Source: JACQFZ01 sp036381895 | GTDB lineage: Bacteria > Pseudomonadota > Gammaproteobacteria > Acidiferrobacterales > Sulfurifustaceae | Direction: 5' to 3' | DNA: 53,764 bases | NCBI GenBank assembly: GCA_036381895.1 | Contig: DASVBY010000104.1 | Span: 1 to 53,764 of the forward strand | Shown here: piece by piece, positions 44,868 through 53,764 of the stretch | How positions within the stretch are numbered: the first letter of the stretch is position 1 | Layout: each line of letters begins with the position of its first letter | Notes under the pieces: model-generated | The model's input: the letters and a program-made list of their open reading frames with translations, nothing else | Told to the model about the DNA's origin: nothing | Database searches by the model: none | Made by a program: the position numbers and the translations under genes

Positions 44868-45656
44868 TTATGCCGGGTCCTTTCTGACGACCTCGATGCG
44901 CTCCTGCTCCCGCGTCCATTTGCCCTGCGGTTTGTCCATATACTGGAAATACTCGTTGGTAAAGTTCCCCTGGCTGCAGGTGTACCGATAGGACCTCACG
45001 TTCACGGCGGCCGGATCCAGTACCCGGTTGAACACGCCGGGACCGGTGACCTCGTAGACGTTGTTGCTTTCGCGCTCTTCGATGTTCTTGCGTACTAATT
45101 CGATCATGTGCGCGAGATTGGGGTTGTCCGGCTTGCTGGCGATGAAGTAGTTGCTGATCTCGCCGCGCTTGGTCACGACGTACAGCTCCTCGCAGTCGGG
45201 CCGGACGATCGACCCGAGGGGCCAAACCACGTGCGCGTCGATGTCGAGATAGACGCCGCCGTGCTTGTGCAGAACGAGCAGGCGCCAGAAATCCGCCTGG
45301 GCGGCGCCGATCTGGAGCTTCGAGTAGCTCTCGAATATGTCGCCCCCGTAGGTCTCGCGGATGAATTCCGCGCGCGCAGCAGTCACCATGAATCGGTACT
45401 CGAAGCTCGGGGCCATCAAGCGGTTGAACAGATAGTTGATGTACACCGGAAGCGTGACGCGATCAGTGTAATTCGTCTGCCAGATGATGCGCGGAATGGC
45501 CGAGGGCTTCCGGGCACGCCGCAGCGGCGGCGCCGCGGCGGGCAGCGTGAAGCGCTTGTCCGGAAACGCGAAGTGAAAGCCGTAACACGCCACCTTGGTC
45601 AGGTTGGCGATCACTTTAACGATACGGCTGAAGAGCACTATGGAGAAGCGTGGCAT
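44868..45656 (-). CDS. Family 32 glycosyltransferase (DXD sugar transferase)
   Basis: A 262-residue protein with IPRIIWQTNY near residue 53 and the central motif GAAQADFWRLLVLHKHGGVYLDID, whose DID is the metal-binding DXD of the Gly_transf_sug (GT32/Och1-like) family. Such proteins add hexoses in LPS and capsule loci. The start is uncertain: the ATG at 45656 fits the hydrophobic N-terminus, and an ATG at 45719 is possible. Neither has a good ribosome-binding site. It lies about 125 bp downstream of the heptosyltransferase stop on the same strand. Confidence 0.8.
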   Translation of the reverse strand: MPRFSIVLFSRIVKVIANLTKVACYGFHFAFPDKRFTLPAAAPPLRRARKPSAIPRIIWQTNYTDRVTLPVYINYLFNRLMAPSFEYRFMVTAARAEFIRETYGGDIFESYSKLQIGAAQADFWRLLVLHKHGGVYLDIDAHVVWPLGSIVRPDCEELYVVTKRGEISNYFIASKPDNPNLAHMIELVRKNIEERESNNVYEVTGPGVFNRVLDPAAVNVRSYRYTCSQGNFTNEYFQYMDKPQGKWTREQERIEVVRKDPA

Positions 45657-45780
45657 GAGCAAGAGCGAAACCCGTTCGTTTGCGATCGGGCGCCGCCAGG
45701 GCTGCCCGATCGGTAGCATCCTATGTGCACGGTGAACGCGAAATGTTCGCGGGTGCGCGGCGATCGCGCGGGCGCCGTCA

Positions 45781-46875
45781 TCACGCAGTCGGCGGACCAA
45801 AGTGCGCACGCGTCCCGCATCGCCGCTCGCCCGATGCGAGAATGCGATCGAGCACGGCGGTGACGTCGGCGACGGTTATCAAATTCATCGCGTGCGAGTC
45901 CCGCACGCGGGTTCCCCACTCGAGCGCCGCTACCGGGCGGCCGTACTTCCAGCGTACGGCCTCCGGGTACTTGTTCACGGCGTACGCGGCGCTCAGGTAC
46001 GGGCGCGCACGCTCGGGATTGGTGCAAGCGTAAAGACCGATGACCGGCACGCCGACCGCCGTTCCCATGTGGGCTGGCCCGGAGTCGGGGGCAACGATGG
46101 CCGTGGCGCGGGCGAGGATGGCGAGCAGCTGCTTCAGATCCGTGCGGCCAACGAGATCGAGCGGCCGCGACTTCGCCAGTGCGGCAATCTCGCGCGCATA
46201 GCGCTGCTCAACCGGTGAATTGCCGCCGGTGAGAACGACCTGCATGCCATGCGCCGCCGCATGATCGGCCACGGCGGCATAGCCGGCCGGGTGCCAGTTG
46301 CGGTAGCTCATGCTGGAGCAGGGGCTGATGACGAGCACCGGCTTGTCGCCCGTGAGCACCGAACCGGCGTACTCCCGAGCTTGCGCGGGAACCGGTATGT
46401 CCCATCGCAGCACCCGCTCGCGGATGCCGAGCGCTTCGGTGAAGCCGAAGAAGCTGTCCAGCACGTGCTCGCGGGTGCGCGGCGCGACCGTGTGGTTGGT
46501 GAACAGCCACTGCAGGTTGCGGGCGCGCGCCCGATCGAAGCCGAGGCGCACGTCGGCGCGCACGCAGGTGCTGGCGAGGCTGGCACGCATGGAGAGCTGC
46601 ATGTGCAGCAGCACGTCGAAGCGTCGGCCGCGCAGCCGGCGCCGCAGGTCGAGGTAGGCGCGCGCGCCGCGCGCCTTGTCGAACACCACGAACTCGACGC
46701 CCTCGAGTCCCTCGAGCAGCCGGTGCTCGACTTTGCCGATGATCCAGGTTATCGCGGTCTCGGGCCACGCCTGCTGAATCGTGCGTACAATAGGCACCGC
46801 GTGGCAGACGTCGCCGAGCGCCGAGAGACGCAGCAGACACAGGCGCGCGGGCGGTGTGCGAAAGGGGAGCGTCAT
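45781..46875 (-). CDS. LPS heptosyltransferase family protein (GT9)
   Basis: A 364-residue GT9 protein. LCLLRLSALGDVCHAVPIVRTIQQAWP, LLHMQLSMRASLASTCVRADVRLGFDRARARNLQW in outline, HVLDSFFGFTEALGI, and VAPDSGPAHMGTAVGVPVIGLY are all present. It resembles the heptosyltransferase I group more than WaaF, but I do not assign WaaC. The start codon faces that of kdkA with only 6 bp between them. The last ~25 residues are unlike the family and run to 45781. Confidence 0.85.
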   Translation of the reverse strand: MTLPFRTPPARLCLLRLSALGDVCHAVPIVRTIQQAWPETAITWIIGKVEHRLLEGLEGVEFVVFDKARGARAYLDLRRRLRGRRFDVLLHMQLSMRASLASTCVRADVRLGFDRARARNLQWLFTNHTVAPRTREHVLDSFFGFTEALGIRERVLRWDIPVPAQAREYAGSVLTGDKPVLVISPCSSMSYRNWHPAGYAAVADHAAAHGMQVVLTGGNSPVEQRYAREIAALAKSRPLDLVGRTDLKQLLAILARATAIVAPDSGPAHMGTAVGVPVIGLYACTNPERARPYLSAAYAVNKYPEAVRWKYGRPVAALEWGTRVRDSHAMNLITVADVTAVLDRILASGERRCGTRAHFGPPTA

Positions 46876-46881
46876 CGATCG

Positions 46882-47628
46882 ATGAATGCGGTAAGCGTGA
46901 GCGCGGACGGCGACACCATCCTATACGACGCCGGCGCCATCGACAAAATCGACGCGCGCTTCTTCGACCCGGCTTACTGGCGCGCGAGCGGAAGGCTCGT
47001 CGGCGAAGCGCGCGGCCGGGGCAGCACCTGGATCGTGCGCCACGGCGAGCGCGATCTGGTCCTGCGCCACTACCGGCGCGGCGGCGTCCTCGGCCCATGG
47101 CTCGTCGACCGCTACCTGTGGCTCGGGCTCGCGCGCACGCGGGCCGTGCGCGAATGGACGCTCCTCGCCGAGCTCTGCCGGCAGGGCCTGCCGGTGCCGC
47201 GGCCGGTGGCGGTGCGCGTGCACCGCACCGGGCTCTGCTACCGCGCCGACCTCGTGACCGAGCGCATCGCGCCGGCCGAATCGCTCGCGGACCGTCTGGC
47301 GCGCGAGCCGCTCCCCGCTTCCGGCTGGCGTGCGATAGGTGCGTGCATCCGGCGCTTTCACGATTTTGGCGTGTGGCATGCCGACCTCAATGCGCACAAC
47401 GTGCTCCTCGCCGCGAGCACCGCGTACCTCCTCGATTTCGACCGCGGCCGCCGGCGCCGCCCGGGCGCCTGGCGCGCGGCCAATCTCGCGCGGCTGCGGC
47501 GCTCGCTCGACAAGCTCGCCCGCCAGTCGGCGCATTTTCGATTCGACGAGGAGGGGTGGCAGGCGCTGTGTGCCGGCTACGACGACGGCGCAAGCGCGGG
47601 GCAAAGCTCCCCGAGCGCGGCGAGATAA
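46882..47628 (+). CDS. kdkA: 3-deoxy-D-manno-octulosonic acid kinase
   Basis: A 248-residue member of the KdkA family (small atypical protein-kinase-like fold). RGSTWIVRHGERDLVLRHYRRGG, ELCRQGLPVPRPVAVRV, the catalytic-loop motif HADLNAHNVLL and YLLDFDRGR are diagnostic. It phosphorylates the first Kdo residue of LPS at O-4, and is typical of bacteria with a single phosphorylated Kdo. It is divergent from the heptosyltransferase gene and its 3' end overlaps that of waaA by 52 bp. Confidence 0.93.
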   Translation: MNAVSVSADGDTILYDAGAIDKIDARFFDPAYWRASGRLVGEARGRGSTWIVRHGERDLVLRHYRRGGVLGPWLVDRYLWLGLARTRAVREWTLLAELCRQGLPVPRPVAVRVHRTGLCYRADLVTERIAPAESLADRLAREPLPASGWRAIGACIRRFHDFGVWHADLNAHNVLLAASTAYLLDFDRGRRRRPGAWRAANLARLRRSLDKLARQSAHFRFDEEGWQALCAGYDDGASAGQSSPSAAR

Positions 47629-48824
47629 TCGTCGAGCACACCGGCGCGCGCCGCGATGAGCCGCGCCGCATTGCGTCCGAGCGCCGCGGCCTTCTCGGGC
47701 TGCGCCAGCAGCTCGTTGAGGCAGTCGGCGAGATCCGCGACCGAGCGCAGCTGCACGCCCGCCTGGTTGCCGCGCAGCAGCTCCGCCTCCTCGGCGAAAT
47801 TCTGCATGTGCGGGCCGAACACGACCGCTTTGCCGAGGCGCGCGGGCTCGAGGATGTTGTGGCCGCCGACCGGCACGAACGAGCCGCCCATGATGACGAG
47901 GTCGGCACCCGCCATGAACGCGCCGAGCTCGCCGAGCGTGTCGGCCACGTACACGTCGGTTTCGGCCGTAACCGCCTGGCCGCGGCTGCGCACGGCGAGC
48001 TGCAGTCGGAGCGGCGTGAGGGCGGCGAGGATGTCGGCGAGGCGCGCCGGGTGGCGCGGCGCGAGCACGAGCAGGCGACCGCCGTGGCGTACCTTGCGCC
48101 ATTGCTCGACGATCAGCCGCTCCTCGTCTTCGCGCGTCGAGGCCGCGAGCACGTACGGCCGTCCGAGCGCGAGCGGCGCCGGCGGGTCGCCCGAGAGAGC
48201 GAACTTGAGGTTGCCGAGGGTGCGCACGCGCCCGGCCTCCATGCCGAGGGACATGAAGGTCTCGGCATCGGCGGCGGTGCGCGCGAGCACCGCCTGCACG
48301 CGCGCGAGCGTCTGCGCCTGCACGCCCCGCCACCAGCGGTTTTCGCGTAGACTGCGGAGCGTGAGCCGGCCGTTGATGAGAACGATCGGCACCCCTGCGC
48401 GAGCGCAGGCGCGATAGAGGTTCGGCCAGAGCTCGGTTTCCATCACGAGCAGGCAGGCCGGGCGCACGCGGCGCACGAAGCGGCGTACCGCCCCGGGCCA
48501 ATCGAGCGGCAGGAATCGATGGATGGCGCTGCCGCCGAGCCGTTCCCGCGCGATCGCGGCGCCCGTCGGGGTAACGGTCGTGAGGACGATGGGGCGCGGC
48601 GCGCAGCGCTGCGCGAGCCGCCGCACGAGCGGCGCCACCGCGCTCACTTCGCCGACCGAGGCGGCGTGGACCCAGATCGGGCGGTGCTCGCCGTCGGCCG
48701 GACGGCCGACCACGCCGAGGCGTTGCCAGAGATACCTGGCGTCGCGGTGGCGCAGCGCGACCCAGGCGGTGTAGCCCGCGAGCGCAGGCGAGAGCAGCCA
48801 CATCAGGAGCCGGTAGCGAAGCAT
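47577..48824 (-). CDS. waaA: 3-deoxy-D-manno-octulosonic acid transferase
   Basis: A 415-residue Kdo transferase. HAASVGEVSAV with the catalytic Glu, VMETELWPN, VLINGRLTLRS, GNLKFAL, and the C-terminal GGSFVPVGGHNILEPARLGKAV are the family signature. It transfers Kdo to lipid IVA on the inner membrane. The ATG at 48824 (MLRYRLLMWLL) gives the usual length and membrane anchor; the open frame runs 83 codons further upstream without family similarity. It converges on kdkA with a 52-bp overlap. Confidence 0.97.
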   Translation of the reverse strand: MLRYRLLMWLLSPALAGYTAWVALRHRDARYLWQRLGVVGRPADGEHRPIWVHAASVGEVSAVAPLVRRLAQRCAPRPIVLTTVTPTGAAIARERLGGSAIHRFLPLDWPGAVRRFVRRVRPACLLVMETELWPNLYRACARAGVPIVLINGRLTLRSLRENRWWRGVQAQTLARVQAVLARTAADAETFMSLGMEAGRVRTLGNLKFALSGDPPAPLALGRPYVLAASTREDEERLIVEQWRKVRHGGRLLVLAPRHPARLADILAALTPLRLQLAVRSRGQAVTAETDVYVADTLGELGAFMAGADLVIMGGSFVPVGGHNILEPARLGKAVVFGPHMQNFAEEAELLRGNQAGVQLRSVADLADCLNELLAQPEKAAALGRNAARLIAARAGVLDDYLAALGELCPALAPSS

Positions 48825-49057
48825 TGCGAGCGGGAGCTGAGCCAAGTGCGGAAGCGGCCGGGTGCAGGATCGCCGATTTCGCGGGCGCTGCCAACCGCAG
48901 GATGCCTGCGCCGGCCGATCGGGCGGCGCCGATGGGCGGCGCACGCGGTCCGACGGCATGCGATATGGAGGGCGCGTCCGGCGGCGCGGTGCCGCTAGAC
49001 TCTCGGCGAGCTTGGTGTCGGACTTGCCATAACAAAAGCACTGAAGGAGAACAACAA

Positions 49058-49528
49058 ATGCTACGAATCGCACGCGTTACCGCTGCTCTTCTGGTCGCCT
49101 TCACGTTTCCCCCGGCCATGGCGCAGGGCGGCTTCGATCCGGGCCGCCTCTATGTCGGCGCGGGCCTTGGCTACAACGATTTTCCGGGCAGCGACGAGGA
49201 AGTGGGCTGGCAGGTGTTCGGCGGCTATGAAATCGGCGCGGTTGCCAAGGATGTGTATCTCGACGCCGAAGTCGGTTACATGAACGCCGGCGACAGCCGG
49301 TCCGGAGAGGATGTGGACGGCCTCTGGGCGACAGCGGTCGGCCGCCTGCGCGTCGGCCCGCAGTTCGATCTCATCGGCCGGCTCGGGTTCGATTTCGGCG
49401 ATGACGACGGCCTGATGATCGGTGTCGGCGCGGGCGTGCCGCTCAGCCGGCGCTCCGCGCTGCGGCTGGAATACGTCGATCGCGACGAAATCGGCTCGCT
49501 GCAGCTGAACTTCATCTACCGTCCGTAA
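49058..49528 (+). CDS. Small outer-membrane beta-barrel protein
   Basis: A 156-residue protein with a signal peptide ending at AMAQ, followed by alternating hydrophobic and polar strands, many glycines, and a C-terminal LQLNFIYRP whose aromatic ending suits outer-membrane barrel insertion. RLYVGAGLGYNDFPGSDEEVGWQVFGGYEIG recalls small OmpA-like/YfaZ-type porin-fold proteins. GAAGGAG lies 10 nt before the ATG. It is divergent from waaA and followed by a hairpin terminator. Function is unknown. Confidence 0.75.
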   Translation: MLRIARVTAALLVAFTFPPAMAQGGFDPGRLYVGAGLGYNDFPGSDEEVGWQVFGGYEIGAVAKDVYLDAEVGYMNAGDSRSGEDVDGLWATAVGRLRVGPQFDLIGRLGFDFGDDDGLMIGVGAGVPLSRRSALRLEYVDRDEIGSLQLNFIYRP

Positions 49529-49542
49529 CGCTTCCACGCGCA

Positions 49543-49574
49543 CGCCCGGCGGCGTGCGTCGCCGGGCGCTTTCC
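49543..49574 (+). terminator. Probable terminator after the outer-membrane protein gene
   Basis: A 9-bp GC-rich stem (49543-49551 with 49560-49568) and 8-nt loop are followed by CTTTCCT, 15 bp after the stop. The T-tract is short, so strength is uncertain. Confidence 0.5.
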
Positions 49575-49649
49575 TGGCGCCTGCGAAGGGCGCTGACCGC
49601 GGTTACTCCCCCACCGCCGGTTTACGGCCGGTTCGCGGTTCCTGGAAAG

Positions 49650-49669
49650 GGCGCCGACGTATCGGCGCC
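49650..49669 (-). terminator. Probable terminator after the rhodanese gene
   Basis: A perfect 8-bp stem (GGCGCCGA/TCGGCGCC) with a 4-nt loop lies about 30 bp beyond the rhodanese stop. On the minus strand it is followed by CTTTCC, mirroring the terminator of the convergent gene. Confidence 0.45.
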
Positions 49670-49697
49670 GGAAACCCCCTGACTCGCCGCGCCCGGT

Positions 49698-50027
49698 TCA
49701 GTACCTGACGACGCCCGGGTCGACGTCACGCGCCCACGCATCGATCCCGCCGGTCAGGTTGTAGAGCGGTGCGAAGCCGCGGGCGTCGAGGTAGCGCGCG
49801 ACCTGGAGGCTGCGCATGCCATGGTGGCACACGACCACGATCGGGCGATCGCGCGGCAGCTCGTCGATGCGGCCCGGGATCTCTGCCATGGGAATACAGG
49901 TGGAGCCAGGCAATGCGCAGATCTCGACCTCCCACGGCTCGCGTACGTCGAGCACGACCGGCGGTGCGGGGCGCACCAGCCAGTCGCGCAGTTCCTGCGG
50001 GCGGAGCGGTGTGACGCCGCCGCTCAC
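49698..50027 (-). CDS. Rhodanese-like domain protein
   Basis: A 109-residue single rhodanese domain. VVLDVREPWEVEICALPGSTCIPMAEI and the active-site loop VVVCHHGMRS with the catalytic Cys are typical of sulfurtransferase-type rhodaneses. It may carry persulfide sulfur in the cytoplasm. The start directly follows the stop of the pcm-type methyltransferase gene, a common proteobacterial pair. Confidence 0.92.
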   Translation of the reverse strand: MSGGVTPLRPQELRDWLVRPAPPVVLDVREPWEVEICALPGSTCIPMAEIPGRIDELPRDRPIVVVCHHGMRSLQVARYLDARGFAPLYNLTGGIDAWARDVDPGVVRY

Positions 50028-50690
50028 CTAGAAAACGAACTTCGGGGGTTCCGGAGCGTTGATCAGCGGAGGGACCACAGTCTCGAACAGCGAGTCCTCG
50101 CTCCAGTTGTAGGCGTCGAGCCGCTCGATCAGCTGCGCCTCCATGGCCGGCGCCCGCCCGACGATGGCGACGAGCCGCCCGCCCGGGGCGAGCTGCTCGC
50201 GCAGCGAGTCGGGGAGCAGCGGCAGCGATCCGGTCACGAGGATGGCGTCGTAGGGCGCATGCGCCGGCCAGCCGCGTGCCGCATCCCCGGTCTCGACCAC
50301 CGCGTTCGTGATCCCGTGCGCGGCCAGCTTGCGCCGTGCCGCGTCCGCGAGCTCGGGGATGATCTCGACGCTATAGACCTGCCCGCCCAGCGCCGCGAGC
50401 AGTGCCGTCATGTAACCGCTGCCCGTCCCGATCTCGAGCACCTTGTCCTGGGGGCGGACATCGAGCGCCTGCAGCAGCCGGGCTTCGACCTTGGGGGTGA
50501 GCATCACCTGCCCGTAGCCGAGCGGAATGTTCATGTCGGCGTACGCCAGCACGCGATATTCCGCCGGTACGTAGTCCTCGCGCGGCGTGCGCGCGATGGC
50601 ATCGAGGACGCGTTCGTCCAAGACCTCCCAGGGCCGGATCTGCTGCGCGATCATTTGCTGTCGCGCGGTAGCGAAGTCGAAAGCCTGCAT
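50028..50690 (-). CDS. Protein-L-isoaspartate O-methyltransferase family protein
   Basis: A 220-residue PCMT-family protein. ARQQMIAQQIRPWEVLDERVLDAI, PREDYVPAEYRVLAYADMNIPLGYGQVMLTP and KVLEIGTGSGYMTALLAAL match the branch of the family found next to rhodanese genes. This branch has an active-site region without the usual Ser-rich motif, so true isoaspartate repair activity is uncertain. The ATG at 50690 or the one three codons upstream may be used. It diverges from thiC. Confidence 0.87.
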   Translation of the reverse strand: MQAFDFATARQQMIAQQIRPWEVLDERVLDAIARTPREDYVPAEYRVLAYADMNIPLGYGQVMLTPKVEARLLQALDVRPQDKVLEIGTGSGYMTALLAALGGQVYSVEIIPELADAARRKLAAHGITNAVVETGDAARGWPAHAPYDAILVTGSLPLLPDSLREQLAPGGRLVAIVGRAPAMEAQLIERLDAYNWSEDSLFETVVPPLINAPEPPKFVF

Positions 50691-50757
50691 TACATACACT
50701 ACGGGTGGGGCCGAGGCCGCGTAGCCTAAGAGCTTTGCGCCGGTCAGGCAAGCCGAG

Positions 50758-50784
50758 TTGCAAAGGCGGCACCGATCTTATAGG
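50758..50784 (+). promoter_or_regulatory. Possible thiC promoter
   Basis: TTGCAA (50758-50763) and TATAGG (50779-50784) are spaced 15 bp, a little short, about 140 bp before the TPP riboswitch. It is the best promoter-like match in this divergent region. Confidence 0.3.
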
Positions 50785-50895
50785 TTGCCGGGAGTGTCTA
50801 AGGGCGAAGCGGAAATCCCGTTGAGCCGTCGCCCGGCCTACGGTGTCGGCCGCGACGGGCCCCACAAGGCGGGCCGAGCGGAGTCCGTGACGTCG

Positions 50896-50913
50896 TGCCA
50901 GCGATAGCTGGCA
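50896..50913 (+). repeat. Inverted repeat just upstream of the TPP riboswitch
   Basis: TGCCAGC and GCTGGCA form a perfect 7-bp stem with a GATA loop, ending 8 nt before the riboswitch P1 stem. It would be part of the same leader RNA. Its role is unknown. Confidence 0.5.
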
Positions 50914-50920
50914 TCAAAGA

Positions 50921-51001
50921 CAGCTAGGGGTCCACGTCCCCGCGACGTGGTGAGAGATACCCTTCGAACCTGATCCGGTTAGTACCGGCGTAGGAAAGCT
51001 G
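50921..51001 (+). promoter_or_regulatory. TPP riboswitch (THI element) controlling thiC
   Basis: The P1 stem is formed by CAGCT (50921-50925) and AGCTG (50997-51001). A 7-bp P3 hairpin pairs CCACGTC with GACGTGG. The conserved cores GTGAGAGA and ATACCCTTCGAACCTGATC, then TAGTACCGGCGTAGGAAAG, match the thi-box consensus. Binding of thiamine pyrophosphate would reduce thiC expression. The thiC ribosome-binding site (AGGAGTG) is about 60 nt downstream. Confidence 0.95.
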
Positions 51002-51067
51002 TTCGCTCGACAACCGACGAAAGCGCCTGCGCCACTTTTTCAGCAGCCCGAGCAGCAGGAGTGAGCG

Positions 51068-52924
<1,857 letters not shown>

Positions 52925-53121
52925 GCCGACGCGCGCCGGTTCCTGCGCGGGCAACGGGCATCGCCCGGCAGCCGCGACGTGTCGCTGCCACCCGGCCTCA
53001 TGCTCTGCCGGGAGCCGGGCGCGGCCGGCGCACTCGCTCGGCACCCCGCATCTGTATCGGCGGGCGCGCATCGCGCCGCGGTCCAAACCCCCTCGATGAG
53101 GATGTCCCGGCCTTTCTCTGC

Positions 53122-53135
53122 TTGATGCAGATCAA
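53122..53135 (+). promoter_or_regulatory. FNR/ANR box
   Basis: TTGATGCAGATCAA is a perfect match to the FNR consensus TTGAT-N4-ATCAA. If the site were a class II activator site centred at -41.5, transcription would start near 53170 and the -10 region would be TAGGCT at 53158-53163. That leaves a leader of about 18 nt to the DUF6455 start. Confidence 0.8.
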
Positions 53136-53187
53136 CGCCGTCGACTGCCTGTCCCGCTAGGCTCCCGGGAAATCCAAGGAGGTGGCT

Positions 53188-53442
53188 ATGCCAACTCAAG
53201 GCGCAGCACGTCGGCCGCCGGAACGCATGCAGTTGCTCGGGCGCATGATGGCGCGGCTCGAGGTCGACGTAGACCGCGCGGCCCGCGAGCTGCTGGGCGC
53301 TCGCCTGCGCGAGATGGTAGTCCGGTGCCGCGGCTGCCGGCACCCGGAGTTGTGCGCGCAGTGGCTCGAGGGCGAGGCATCGGGCGCACCGAGCTTCTGT
53401 CCGAACGCCCGGCTCTTCGCTGCATTCCGCCGCGCCTGCTAG
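53188..53442 (+). CDS. DUF6455-family small cysteine-rich protein
   Basis: An 84-residue protein with MQLLGRMMARLEVDVDRAA, LREMVVRCRGCRHPELCAQWL and FCPNARLFAAF, matching my recollection of the DUF6455 family. Four cysteines, C47, C50, C56 and C71 (CX2CX5CX14C), are likely to bind zinc or an iron-sulfur cluster. AAGGAGGT lies 4 nt before the ATG at 53188; a GTG two codons earlier overlaps that site. A perfect FNR box lies upstream, which suggests induction when oxygen is low. Molecular function is unknown. Confidence 0.8.
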   Translation: MPTQGAARRPPERMQLLGRMMARLEVDVDRAARELLGARLREMVVRCRGCRHPELCAQWLEGEASGAPSFCPNARLFAAFRRAC

Positions 53443-53566
53443 GCGGCGGTCGCGCCCGGCACTCCGCCTGCTTCATGCAGCGCCGCGATCTCGCGGCCTG
53501 CAGGAGCGCCGCCCGCGCCGGACGCGCAGCACCGCTCCCGCGGTTGCACGGATCGCCGGCGCCGGT

Positions 53567-53764
53567 TCAGCCCGCCGTGCGCAGCGGCTCGCGCGCCAGC
53601 GCCTCCACCGCCTCGCTGGTGCGGAAGAACACCCGCCCGGGGGCCATGCGCGCCGGAAGTCCCGCGCGCTCGAGCGCATCGAACACCGGGCCTTTGACCT
53701 CCGCGAGGTGCACCGTCACGCCGGCCTCGCGCAGCCCCGCGATCAGGCGCTCGAGACCCTCGAG
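53567..53764 (-). CDS. SulP-family anion transporter, STAS C-terminus (5'-truncated by window edge)
   Basis: The last 65 residues of a minus-strand gene whose start lies beyond the window. LIAGLREAGVTVHLAEVKGP, LERAGLPARM and RVFFRTSEAVEAL match the STAS domain at the C-terminus of SulP (sulfate/bicarbonate) transporters: strand, DALERAGL helix and final F-x-T-x-x-E-A helix. The membrane domain and substrate cannot be judged here. Confidence 0.78.
   Translation of the reverse strand, partial: LEGLERLIAGLREAGVTVHLAEVKGPVFDALERAGLPARMAPGRVFFRTSEAVEALAREPLRTAG

Noticed and set aside
46874..46884. GATCGATCGATG run at the kdkA start
   Set aside because: A short chance repeat; too short to be a microsatellite or site-specific target.
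52925..53100. Possible thiC terminator
   Set aside because: Several GC-rich stems can be drawn, but none is followed by a T-tract.

Overview
This window is a high-GC proteobacterial chromosome segment with mostly housekeeping content. The gene orders aroQ-accB-accC-prmA, dusB-fis-purH-purD-purE, trxA/rho, groES-groEL with a CIRCE operator, and the LPS core genes waaF/waaA/kdkA point to a Gram-negative beta- or gammaproteobacterium. A deep-branching sulfur- or nitrogen-cycling gammaproteobacterial lineage would fit, but I cannot fix the genus from the sequence. No tRNA, rRNA, CRISPR array, transposase or integrase was seen.

Layout. 1-2978: the end of a fatty-acid oxidation 3-hydroxyacyl-CoA dehydrogenase, translationally coupled to a long-chain acyl-CoA synthetase. 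3068-9311: prmB, an MFS transporter, a secreted nuclease, rpmE, an unknown secreted protein, rho and trxA. 9489-14471: rhlB, the methionine-salvage pair mtnD-mtnB, and an NfeD protease/slipin pair. 14485-26281: a long leftward run with a thioesterase, hemF, tsaC, purE, purD, purH, fis, dusB, a DUF3426 protein, prmA, accC, accB and aroQ. 26426-29609: cutA with a stand-alone DsbD N-terminal-like domain, diverging from CIRCE-controlled groES-groEL, which ends in a strong terminator. 29722-36093: an O-methyltransferase, glnE, ilvE, a small zinc-finger protein, and an unusual GNAT-alpha/beta hydrolase fusion.

36285-48824 is a lipopolysaccharide region. It holds waaF, a broken DUF6165 gene, an O-antigen ligase, a GT2, then a visibly less GC-rich block (about 40420-45656) with GT9, GT4, GT9, FkbM-methyltransferase and GT32 genes. 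A GT9 heptosyltransferase, kdkA and waaA follow, packed so tightly that start codons and 3' ends touch or overlap. Together they would build and decorate the Kdo/heptose core and ligate an outer polysaccharide. 49058-52924 carries a small outer-membrane barrel gene, a rhodanese, a pcm-type methyltransferase and a TPP-riboswitch-controlled thiC. The window ends with a DUF6455 four-cysteine protein preceded by a perfect FNR box, and the STAS end of a SulP transporter.

No clearly new multi-gene system is evident. The best leads are the FNR-box/DUF6455 gene, the GNAT-hydrolase fusion, the free-standing DsbD-like domain with altered cysteine spacing, and the mosaic LPS block with its DUF6165 remnant.
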